Assembly (NCBI GenBank): GCA_021200565.1
Contig: JAJQGJ010000002.1
Location: 211,797 to 275,796, forward strand
DNA from: Oscillospiraceae bacterium
GTDB lineage: Bacteria; Bacillota; Clostridia; Oscillospirales; Ruminococcaceae
Direction of reading: 5' to 3'
Length of the DNA stretch: 64,000 nt
The notes below the pieces were generated by a model. The model was given only the letters and a program-made list of their open reading frames with translations, was not told the origin of the DNA and did not search any database. Each line of letters starts with the position of its first letter. The stretch's first letter is position 1. Position numbers and translations under genes: made by a program. This document shows positions 24,604 to 31,381 of the stretch, in pieces.

Positions 24604-24609
24604 GGTTTT

Positions 24610-25359
24610 TCAAAAAAGTGCGTCCAGAATCTCTCCCGCCTTGCCATGCAATGTATAGTCGGCTCTGGGGTTGGTGACTTCCGGATTCTTTTCGATGAAG
24701 ACGAGCTTACTTCCACGGTAGTAGTTTATGAAGCCGGCAGCCGGGTATACAGCGAGGGATGTTCCGGCAACTATCAGGACGTCGGCATTCTGGATATAGT
24801 AAAGAGCCTTGGTGACGACGTCGTTGTCGAGTGGCTCTTCATAGAGAACCGCTCCCGAACGGACAATTTTATTGCAATCAGGGCAGCGGAAGATGCCGGT
24901 TTTAAGCATGATGTCTTTCATCGTGAATATCTTGCCGCACTTCGGGCAGTAGTTACGGTCAGCGGAGCCGTGGAGCTCGAGAACCTCATGTGAACCGGCT
25001 TTCTGGTGAAGCCCGTCGATATTCTGGGTGATGACAGCCTTAAGCTTTCCTTCCCTCTCCCACTCAGCAAGCTTCAGGTGCCCCTTGTTCGGCTTCGCAT
25101 CGACCATCGGACCGATGGTTTTGTCACGATAGAATTCATAGAAGACATCCGGGTGGTTTTCAAAGAAAGAGTGGCTGAGTATTGTCTCCGGCGGATAGGC
25201 ATACTTCTGGTTATAGAGCCCGTCGACAGACCGGAAATCCGGAACACCACTCTCGGTTGACATCCCTGCCCCGCCAAAGAAAACGATGTTGTCCGTTGCA
25301 GCGATAATCTCCTTAACCTTGTCAAAAACTACCTGTTCCGATGGCATGATCATAGACAT
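24610..25359 (-). CDS. NAD-dependent protein deacylase (Sir2 family)
   Basis: A 249-residue sirtuin. It has GGAGMSTESGVPDFRS (NAD binding), TQNIDGLHQKAG, catalytic His in VLELHGSADRNYC, the four zinc Cys in CPKCG and CPDCN, and GTSLAVYPAAGFI. It removes acyl groups from protein lysines using NAD+. GGGAGG lies 9 nt upstream of ATG 25359. It is monocistronic with its own promoter. Confidence 0.94.
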   Translation of the reverse strand: MSMIMPSEQVVFDKVKEIIAATDNIVFFGGAGMSTESGVPDFRSVDGLYNQKYAYPPETILSHSFFENHPDVFYEFYRDKTIGPMVDAKPNKGHLKLAEWEREGKLKAVITQNIDGLHQKAGSHEVLELHGSADRNYCPKCGKIFTMKDIMLKTGIFRCPDCNKIVRSGAVLYEEPLDNDVVTKALYYIQNADVLIVAGTSLAVYPAAGFINYYRGSKLVFIEKNPEVTNPRADYTLHGKAGEILDALF

Positions 25360-25390
25360 ATTAAAGCTCCTCCCGGGTTGTACTATTTTG

Positions 25391-25419
25391 ATTATAGCAC
25401 GGATTTAAGAAGATGGCAA
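25391..25419 (-). promoter_or_regulatory. Promoter of the sirtuin gene
   Basis: Minus strand TTGCCA 25414-25419, 17-bp spacer, TATAAT 25391-25396. Confidence 0.75.
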
Positions 25420-25442
25420 GTGGCTTGCCAAAAGCAAGCCAC

Positions 25443-25476
25443 AATTACGCATTACGAATTAAGAATTACGCATTAA
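25443..25476. repeat. R3 repeat
   Basis: AATTACGCATTACGAATTAAG and onwards. On the minus strand it supplies the MRNS-stop end of the decayed cupin gene. Confidence 0.75.
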
Positions 25477-25724
25477 ATTCACGCCGCCGACGCAGATGAG
25501 GATCTGTCCACCGCCCTTTTCCGCATGGTGAATGTGCCAGTTATTCCGGCAACCCGGCTCGAAGGTGACGTTGAAGATGCCGACCTGCTCGGTTGAAACT
25601 GGCGCCAGGTAGCTTTGCCCGCTGAAATACTGAGCGAACCCATCGTTCGGCTCACCTATCGGGAAGATCATAGAACTGCGTGGGCGGATTTGCCGGTGCC
25701 TGCAGTTTGTACTATTTTTGACAT
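25459..25724 (-). pseudogene. Decayed carboxymuconolactone decarboxylase/cupin gene
   Basis: The start MSKIVQTAG (ATG 25724) matches the beginning of the two-domain CMD-cupin proteins. That frame stops after 18 codons. The cupin part then continues in another frame: SSMIFPIGEPNDGFAQYFSG, PGCRNNWHIHHAEKGGGQ. About 120 residues of the CMD domain are missing between the two pieces. The cupin stops at ILICVGGVN, where an R3 repeat begins and adds MRNS and the stop. The second cupin motif is lost, so no functional protein is expected. It lies 16 nt after the hydrolase gene start-side neighbour and was probably once co-transcribed with it. Confidence 0.75.
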
Positions 25725-25740
25725 GGTGATTCCTCCTCTG

Positions 25741-26709
25741 TTATTTCAAATACTTCCTCAAAAATTCCTCAATCTTATCAAACGGAATAATGTCCTTATT
25801 GTCATACAGATCTGTATGCACAGCACCCGGGATGATGAGGAGCTCCTTGTTGTCGCCTTTGAGCTTCTTGAACTCATCCTTCGTGAAGTAGCAGGAGTGC
25901 GCCTTTTCACCATGAACCATCAGGACGGCGCTGCGGATTTCCGATGAGCGCCAGGCGGTCGGGAGATTGACAAAGCCTAAGCTTCCGGTTTCGGCTCTGC
26001 CTTCGTTTGAATTGGCACTTCTTGGGTGGTAGCCTCGAGGAGTCTTGTAGTAGTCGTGATAATCCTTGAAGTACCAGGGTGCATCCTCCGGCATCGGGTC
26101 GGCAACGCCGCCGGGATAATTCGTTGTGCCGTTGCGGTAATCGTCGGTTCTCTGAGCGTTCAGGTGCTCGAGCATCGCATATCTTCCGTCCTCATCCATC
26201 GTGTCGAAATAGTCGTTGGCACTGACACGGGACATGTTGTACATGGTGGAGGTGACAGTCGCCTTGATTCTGGTGTCCATCGAGGCTACATTCAGAGCCA
26301 TTCCTCCCCAGCCGCAGATGCCGATGATTCCGATTCTCTCCGGGTCGACGTTCGGCTGAATCGAGAGAAAATCAACTGCGGCGGAGAAATCCTCGGTATT
26401 GATGTCAACAGAGGTCATATTTCTTGGCTCGCCGGAGGATTCGCCCATGAATGACGGATCGAAAGCGATAGTAAGGAAGCCCCTTACCGCCATCTCCTGA
26501 GCGTAAAGCCCAGCTGCCTGTTCCTTGCAGGCGCCGAAAGGTCCGCAGACCGCCAGACCGGGAAGCCTACCTACATAGCTCTTCGGCTCGTAAAGGTCAG
26601 CGGCGAGGGTGAAGCCATAGTGGTTTCTAAAAGTCACTTTGCGGTGGTTGACCTCAGGGCTCTTCGGAAAAGTCTTGTCCCATTCAGTTGTCATTTTCAG
26701 TTCTTCCAT
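25741..26709 (-). CDS. Alpha/beta hydrolase (dienelactone hydrolase-like)
   Basis: A 322-residue alpha/beta hydrolase of the group often annotated as DLH-like. There is an oxyanion region KSYVGRLPGLAVCGPFGAC and the elbow IGICGWGGMALNVAS, where the nucleophile position holds Cys (G-x-C-x-G) as in dienelactone hydrolases. AVLMVHGEKAHS and IPGAVHTDLYD give the Asp/Glu and His region. Substrate unknown. It is divergent from a MerR-type gene and followed by a decayed CMD/cupin gene, the common company of such enzymes. AAGGA 7 nt upstream supports ATG 26709. Confidence 0.8.
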   Translation of the reverse strand: MEELKMTTEWDKTFPKSPEVNHRKVTFRNHYGFTLAADLYEPKSYVGRLPGLAVCGPFGACKEQAAGLYAQEMAVRGFLTIAFDPSFMGESSGEPRNMTSVDINTEDFSAAVDFLSIQPNVDPERIGIIGICGWGGMALNVASMDTRIKATVTSTMYNMSRVSANDYFDTMDEDGRYAMLEHLNAQRTDDYRNGTTNYPGGVADPMPEDAPWYFKDYHDYYKTPRGYHPRSANSNEGRAETGSLGFVNLPTAWRSSEIRSAVLMVHGEKAHSCYFTKDEFKKLKGDNKELLIIPGAVHTDLYDNKDIIPFDKIEEFLRKYLK

Positions 26710-26744
26710 GAATAATCCTTCTTTCTTAATTGTAGTACGGGCTC

Positions 26745-26773
26745 TTGACAGCCGTCTTTTTATGTGGTATAAT
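26745..26773 (+). promoter_or_regulatory. Promoter of the MerR-type regulator
   Basis: TTGACA 26745-26750, 17-bp spacer, TATAAT 26768-26773. On the other strand a TATAAT at 26775-26780 may serve the hydrolase, but no good -35 matches it, which would suit activator dependence. Confidence 0.7.
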
Positions 26774-26841
26774 CATTATAATACCTGAACCTGACTTTAG
26801 GCCAAGCCTTTTTGCGAAAAATTTGAAAGAAGAATGAAAAT

Positions 26842-27297
26842 ATGAGCGACAATTCAACCTACACCATCGGGCAGGTCTCCAAGATGTGGGGGCTTCCGAT
26901 TTCGACACTAAGATACTACGACAAAGAGGGCTTGTTCCCGAATCTTGAAAGAAAATCCGGCATCCGGAAGTTCACGGAGACCGAGATAGAAACTCTCCGT
27001 GTCATCGACTGCCTCAAAAAGTCCGGGCTCGAGATAAAGGACATCAGGCTTTTCATGGATCTCTGCGCCCGTGGGAGCGAGACATTTGCGGAGCGGAAGG
27101 AGCTCTTTGAGAACCAGAAAAGAGCCGTCGAAGCGGAAATATCCCGTCTTCAGTCGACTCTTGACATGCTGAACTATAAATGCTGGTATTACGAAAGCGC
27201 AATGGCAATAGGCGAAGAAGCCACAAAAGCCATGAAGCCGGAGGATATGCCGGAGGATGTGATGATGGCGTTTGAAAGGACGCACGAATCAAAGTAA
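26842..27297 (+). CDS. MerR family transcriptional regulator
   Basis: A 151-residue MerR-type regulator. The N-terminal winged helix is YTIGQVSKMWGLPISTLRYY with DKEGLFPNLERKSGIRKF. Next come the hinge LRVIDCLKKSGLEIKDIRLF and a long dimer helix (about 80-125). The short C-terminal tail has no metal-binding Cys cluster, so it belongs to the small-molecule/oxidant-sensing branch. It is divergent from the hydrolase gene, which it probably controls. It is one of the few + strand genes. Confidence 0.88.
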   Translation: MSDNSTYTIGQVSKMWGLPISTLRYYDKEGLFPNLERKSGIRKFTETEIETLRVIDCLKKSGLEIKDIRLFMDLCARGSETFAERKELFENQKRAVEAEISRLQSTLDMLNYKCWYYESAMAIGEEATKAMKPEDMPEDVMMAFERTHESK

Positions 27298-27331
27298 TTT
27301 TTGCTCTGCAAAAAAATATTTCAAAAAACGC

Positions 27332-27360
27332 TTGACAAAAGTCGCAGGATGTGTTATTAT
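27332..27360 (+). promoter_or_regulatory. Promoter of the tRNA-Thr/tRNA-Tyr unit
   Basis: TTGACA 27332-27337, 17-bp spacer, TATTAT 27355-27360. Confidence 0.75.
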
Positions 27361-27382
27361 ATCATACGTTGTTGCAGTGCTT

Positions 27383-27458
27383 GCTGGTGTAGCTCAGTTG
27401 GTAGAGCAGCTGATTTGTAATCAGCAGGTCGGGGGTTCAAGTCCGTCCACCAGCTCCA
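27383..27458 (+). tRNA. tRNA-Thr (anticodon TGT)
   Basis: 76 nt with encoded CCA. Acceptor GCTGGTG/CACCAGC, D loop AGCTCAGTTGGTAGAGC, anticodon loop TTTGTAA (anticodon TGT), T loop GGTTCAAGTCC. Confidence 0.96.
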
Positions 27459-27474
27459 ACGAAAAATTTAATAT

Positions 27475-27559
27475 GGGAGAGTTCCCGAGTGGCCAAAGGG
27501 GGCAGACTGTAAATCTGTTGCTTTCAGCTTCGATGGTCCGAATCCATCCTCTCCCACCA
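27475..27559 (+). tRNA. tRNA-Tyr (anticodon GTA)
   Basis: 85 nt with encoded CCA and a long variable arm. Acceptor GGGAGAG/CTCTCCC, anticodon loop CTGTAAA (anticodon GTA), T loop GGTCCGAATCC. 16 nt after the tRNA-Thr gene. Confidence 0.96.
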
Positions 27560-27562
27560 AAA

Positions 27563-27594
27563 AAAGAAGTGTCCAAGTGGGCGCTTCTTTTTTA
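27563..27594 (+). terminator. Terminator of the tRNA unit
   Basis: Stem AAGAAGTG/CGCTTCTT with a T6 tract. The tract abuts the -35 box of cassette F. Confidence 0.85.
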
Positions 27595-27624
27595 TTGACA
27601 AGCATAAAGAACATATGCTATAAT
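27595..27624 (+). promoter_or_regulatory. Promoter of cassette F toxin mRNA
   Basis: TTGACA 27595-27600, 18-bp spacer, TATAAT 27619-27624. Confidence 0.8.
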
Positions 27625-27680
27625 ACAGAAAGCAAGAGAGTAGCGGTTTGACCTTTACTTCGGTGAAGGAGGTGACTGCC

Positions 27681-27785
27681 ATGACGATTTATGAGGCGAT
27701 TTCCACCGTGATTTCACTGCTGGATCTGATTGCGGTCATTGTTCTTGGGATTCTCGGTCTTACGACTGGGAACAAAAAGAAATAA
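27681..27785 (+). CDS. Cassette F small hydrophobic peptide (type I toxin-like)
   Basis: A 34-residue peptide: MTIYEAISTVISLLD, a membrane stretch, LGLTTGNKKK. It is the most divergent copy, and its MTIYEA start is the closest to holin-like small toxins. The AAGGAGG ribosome site is held in a strong hairpin, CCTTTAC/GTGAAGG around a TTCG loop (27652-27669), so the free mRNA should be poorly translated. Confidence 0.7.
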   Translation: MTIYEAISTVISLLDLIAVIVLGILGLTTGNKKK

Positions 27786-27893
27786 CCGCCCGAATTAATC
27801 CATAAAGGGACGGTCAATCTCCAAAATTAGTGCTATTAGCAGTAGCACATATCAGGTTGAACCGAAACTGAGTGCGATCAGTTCAGCTCTCTT
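27771..27893 (-). ncRNA. Cassette F antisense RNA (putative antitoxin)
   Basis: The promoter is at 27900-27928. The RNA starts AGCAAGAGAGC, with hairpin GAACTGA/TCAGTTT, motif GGTTCAACC and stem GTGCTA/TAGCAC. It runs into TATTTCTTTTT inside the toxin codons. Confidence 0.7.
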
Positions 27894-27899
27894 GCTACT

Positions 27900-27928
27900 A
27901 TTATACCCCGCTGTTGCCAATTTGTCAA
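27900..27928 (-). promoter_or_regulatory. Promoter of cassette F antisense RNA
   Basis: Minus strand TTGACA 27923-27928, 17-bp spacer, TATAAT 27900-27905. Confidence 0.85.
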
Positions 27929-27940
27929 CAGCTTTTTTCT

Positions 27941-27982
27941 TAAAAAGCACGATGCGGGGCACTTGCTAACCCCGCACCGCAA
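27941..27982 (-). terminator. Terminator of the beta-propeller gene
   Basis: Minus strand stem TGCGGGG/CCCCGCA extended by flanking pairs, then GCTTTTTAAG. It lies 35 nt after the stop at 28017. Confidence 0.8.
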
Positions 27983-28016
27983 TTTATCAGAGAAAAAGAA
28001 TTTACAGGATCATTTC

Positions 28017-30209
28017 TCACCAGGTTGTGTGCCCGGAGTAGCTCGATTCAATCAGGTCTGCCGAACCGATTATCGACACTGAGCTCTCACCTACCGACAG
28101 AGCATACACCCTGCCGTCGCTCATGACATAGAGGATGCCGTTTGAAAGCTCCGCTTTTCCGAATTCAAATGCGCTGTCGACCTCGTGGGTCTCGACTGTT
28201 CCGACCAGGGTGAAACCAGATGACCCAAGCTTATAGATGGCGTAGGTGCAGCAGTAGTCGTAACCGTCAAAGTATTTGTATGGGACTCCGATAAGACCGT
28301 TTGCCGAGTCTAAATAAAGTATTCTGTTGTCTGAAAGAGCCGGGCTGTCGCAGTCTTCAGTTGAGACCACTGTTTCAGCCGAAAGCACGAGCTCCCCCAA
28401 AGAATCTATCGTGAGATAGTCGAGCATCATATAGCCATTTTCGTCCTCAGTCAGAGTTACGAAACCGTCACCGAAGCCCTGGAAGCAGAGTGTGAAGTCG
28501 ACGCTGTCACCGTTCTCAATGATCATCGGACTCAGCGGGTCTGAGAAGTCAGCCACAGAAATGTCATCGCCGCTGCCGAGCTTCACGGTCAAGCCTTCGA
28601 AGCTGACCGACTGGTATGCCGACGGGAAATCGACCTCGGAAAGAAGATTCAGGTTCTCATCAAACGAATAAACCGCTGTGATATATCCGCTGTCGGAGCT
28701 TCTTAAAGCTGCGACCAGAAGTGTTCCGTCGCTACAGGTCATTCCGCCGGAGAGGGCAACTCCCTCGATTGTGGCTGAATAGCTGAATGCAGCCGTTCCT
28801 CCGGAAAGTGTGAGCTTTTCAACAGAAGTCTCCTCGTTTCCTGAGTAGCCGAAGACATAGACCGCATCATCTGACACAAGAATCTTTCCCTCAGAGCCCA
28901 AGACAGCCTGGACGGAAACCGGAGTCGACGGCAGAGCCGCAGCAATTCCTCCAACAACGGTGTAGTCAAGAGTCGAAACGGTTGCGGGAATCAGGATGTT
29001 TGTCGCCTCAATATAGAGCTTCTCGCCGTTGACAGTGTACGAAGGAACGTAGCTGTCGAGGTTGTCGCCGGTAAGCGGCATGCTCTGATACTTATCATAG
29101 CTCGTTACGATATAGACATAGCCGTCGTCGAAAACGGAATCGAGATAGCTTCCGCTCTGGGTGATGACAGAGGCACGTGTGATGCTTCCGTCGGAGCCGA
29201 TGTCGTAGACAACGACCTCAGCAGAGTAGCTTATTATTGTGATTTCTTCGTCCGAGTAGACGCTGCTAAGAATGTCCTCAACAGTGGAGCTTTCGGAAAC
29301 GCCTGTTGTGTCGGCGGGAATGGAAACCGGCTCTTCGGTTGTGACCGAGTAGACAGCCACGAGTCTCGAATCGACTGCATATATCTCTTCAAGAACTCTG
29401 GTCTCGAAAAGACCGTTCTCGGGAACAGCGTCGCCGATGTATTCAAGGGTTCCCGAATTGGAAAGGATAACCTTGACGGTGCTGCCGTCCTTTATATAAA
29501 TAATGTCGTTGCAAATCAGATAATTATCCGTGAGCTCTCCCTCGGCAACGCTCGGAAGACGGATTCCCTCATTCAGGGTTACATCCGGCTCAGGCTCAGC
29601 TTCAACAGTTGCCTCGACGCTTTCGGAAGCGCCCTCCTGAGTGGGACTTGTATCCTCAGTCTCGGCTTCAGAGGTGGTGACGCTTGGCTGCTGTTCCGTT
29701 TCTGATGCTTCGGAGTCAATAGAGCTTGTGTCGCCGGTGCTCTCGGAGCCGGACTCGTTATAGGAATTTTCAATTTCAGCGATAGCGGAATCAAGTGTTA
29801 CCTTATCCTCATCGTCGGCATAATATTTGCGGAAGGTCTTGTGGAGCTCGTCATAATCTGTAGCGTAGCTCGAGCCCTTCGAGTCAGTCTCGACTGTCTC
29901 AACCTCTCCAAGATCAAAGTATCTCACGCAGCCAAGAGCCAGCGCTGCACATGCCGCCAGCGAAGCGACAGTACGATAGATTCTTGTGCGCCTCGAAGCC
30001 TGGGTGACAGTAATCCTTCTCTCCGGCTTCTTTTCATTATCCACAGAGGTCGGGACTTCGTTTGTAGTCAAGACAATCTCAGGTCGCTTCGCATCAGCAG
30101 CTTGCATCTGATGTGCTTCAAGAAGCTTGACAATATTATCCGGTTCAAGTCTCTCCGGAACAGAAATATTCTGCATCATTTCCCAGTAAATACTGTTCTT
30201 ATTAGCCAA
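28017..30209 (-). CDS. Membrane-anchored beta-propeller protein, possible sigma-factor partner
   Basis: A 730-residue protein. A cytoplasmic N-terminus of about 85 residues (EPDNIVKLLEAHQ to ASRRTRIYR) is followed by one membrane helix (TVASLAACAALALG). Then comes a Ser/Thr/Glu-rich linker (about 120-210) and a C-terminal beta-propeller of the secreted type (PF09826-like; repeats such as LICNDIIYIKDG, DDAVYVFGYSGN, SDGRVYALSVG). I start it at TTG 30209, 8 nt after AAAGGAG; upstream ATG 30254 lies in a repeat edge. The adjacent upstream gene encodes a sigma factor, so the N-terminus may act as an anti-sigma domain reporting an outside signal (inference). Confidence 0.75.
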   Translation of the reverse strand: MANKNSIYWEMMQNISVPERLEPDNIVKLLEAHQMQAADAKRPEIVLTTNEVPTSVDNEKKPERRITVTQASRRTRIYRTVASLAACAALALGCVRYFDLGEVETVETDSKGSSYATDYDELHKTFRKYYADDEDKVTLDSAIAEIENSYNESGSESTGDTSSIDSEASETEQQPSVTTSEAETEDTSPTQEGASESVEATVEAEPEPDVTLNEGIRLPSVAEGELTDNYLICNDIIYIKDGSTVKVILSNSGTLEYIGDAVPENGLFETRVLEEIYAVDSRLVAVYSVTTEEPVSIPADTTGVSESSTVEDILSSVYSDEEITIISYSAEVVVYDIGSDGSITRASVITQSGSYLDSVFDDGYVYIVTSYDKYQSMPLTGDNLDSYVPSYTVNGEKLYIEATNILIPATVSTLDYTVVGGIAAALPSTPVSVQAVLGSEGKILVSDDAVYVFGYSGNEETSVEKLTLSGGTAAFSYSATIEGVALSGGMTCSDGTLLVAALRSSDSGYITAVYSFDENLNLLSEVDFPSAYQSVSFEGLTVKLGSGDDISVADFSDPLSPMIIENGDSVDFTLCFQGFGDGFVTLTEDENGYMMLDYLTIDSLGELVLSAETVVSTEDCDSPALSDNRILYLDSANGLIGVPYKYFDGYDYCCTYAIYKLGSSGFTLVGTVETHEVDSAFEFGKAELSNGILYVMSDGRVYALSVGESSVSIIGSADLIESSYSGHTTW

Positions 30210-30267
30210 TCCCGACACTCCTTTCTCTTGAAAATTGTTGTTGCTTCTCAGCAACCGCGCTCGCTTC

Positions 30268-30322
30268 GCTCGCGCACCTCTCAGTCAGCCTGCGGCTGAC
30301 AGCTCCCATTGATAAGGGGAGC
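30268..30322. repeat. R1 hairpin repeat
   Basis: Reverse R1 (CACCTCTCAGTCAGC with GGCTGACAGCTCCC) between the sigma and propeller genes. Confidence 0.8.
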
Positions 30323-30349
30323 CAAATAGTACTCCTCGCAAATCATAAT

Positions 30350-30380
30350 TCCGCATTACGCATTACGAATTACGCATTTA
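30350..30380. repeat. R3 repeat
   Basis: ATTACGCATTACGAATTACGC-type sequence just after the sigma factor stop. Confidence 0.75.
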
Positions 30381-30381
30381 T

Positions 30382-30927
30382 CTAATCACTGAGCGCTTTT
30401 CTGAGCTTCTGCTTCGCTCTCGCTATATATGTCCGCACAGTGGCGGCATTGATTTCAGTTATTTTACTCACTTCATCGCTGGTGTAGCCGTAGATGGCGT
30501 TCAGTGTGAAGCAGAGCTTTTCGTTGTGGCTTAAGCCCTCGATGTGCTCAAGCAGCTCTATTCCCTCATATTTTGCCTCGTTGACGGGGATGTCATTCAT
30601 CTCGCCCTCTTCGGCGCCGTTATAGTCCGAGGTGGTGGAGCTGATATATTCCCGCTGACTGATATATTCCGCCTGTTTTCTCTTTATCTTTGCGGTCAGG
30701 ATTCTGACCATCCAGCCTTGGAATGCATCCTCGTTCTTTAAGTTTTTGATGCCCTGGAAGGCATCTAACACCGCATCGCTCACAGCATCCGCTGCATCGT
30801 CTGAATTATTCAGGTTGCAAAGAGCATAGTAATAAAGGTCTTTATAGATTGCGGAATAAAGCTCGCCGAACGCAGAAGCATCTCCCCGCCTTGCACGGGT
30901 CACAAGCTCCTTGAAATCGGATTTCAT
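30382..30927 (-). CDS. ECF-type RNA polymerase sigma factor
   Basis: A 181-residue sigma-70-family factor. Region 2 has YKDLYYYALCNLNNSDDAAD and FQGIKNLKNEDAFQGWMVRI. A variable linker follows (SQREYISSTTSDYNGAEE). Region 4 is SHNEKLCFTLNAIYGYTSDE with INAATVRTYIARAKQKLRKA. It is followed in the same direction by the membrane beta-propeller gene, the usual place for a regulator of such a factor. A possible promoter (TGG-TAATAT) lies about 40 nt upstream but is weak, and self-activation is possible. Confidence 0.88.
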   Translation of the reverse strand: MKSDFKELVTRARRGDASAFGELYSAIYKDLYYYALCNLNNSDDAADAVSDAVLDAFQGIKNLKNEDAFQGWMVRILTAKIKRKQAEYISQREYISSTTSDYNGAEEGEMNDIPVNEAKYEGIELLEHIEGLSHNEKLCFTLNAIYGYTSDEVSKITEINAATVRTYIARAKQKLRKALSD

Positions 30928-31077
30928 ATATCAGTCTCACCTCGATTCGCTGCAAGATATTATATTACCACTATCCACACAGCCATCAAGGCATAAGCTT
31001 GCTGCTCAAGCTTCTGTATAAATAGTGTCTAAAAAAGCTGATTTTGTTTCAAACGGATTCAAAAAATTTTTTTGAAA

Positions 31078-31220
31078 TAGCACCCCTCAGTCGCCTACGG
31101 CGCCAGCTCCCCTTGACAGGGGAGCCATAACAGTTCCTGCCACAAGCTCCTGTGAGAAAATCAACTTGCCTCTCCCCCTGGGAGAGGTGGACGCACCATA
31201 GGTGCGGACGGAGAGGGTAC
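31078..31220. repeat. R1 hairpin repeats
   Basis: Reverse R1 then a diverged forward unit (CCTCTCCCCCTGGGAGAGG, GGTGGACGCACCATAGGTGCGGACGG hairpin). The rest of 30928-31310 shows no gene. Confidence 0.8.
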
Positions 31221-31307
31221 GCTCATTCCTGTATTATACTCTAATTCCCTCCCAATTACAAGACGCTATGACAAAATTCATCACTTTCTACAACCAGTTT
31301 CGGCAGT

Positions 31308-31346
31308 TTCCGGGAAAAGAGAAAGCCGGCACGAAGCCGGCTTCCC
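31308..31346 (-). terminator. Terminator of the FN3 repeat protein gene
   Basis: Minus strand stem GAAGCCGGC/GCCGGCTTTC with TCTCTTTT tail, 35 nt after the stop. Confidence 0.85.
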
Positions 31347-31381
31347 CTCATCAATTAAAAATATTCTATAAACCGTCAGCG

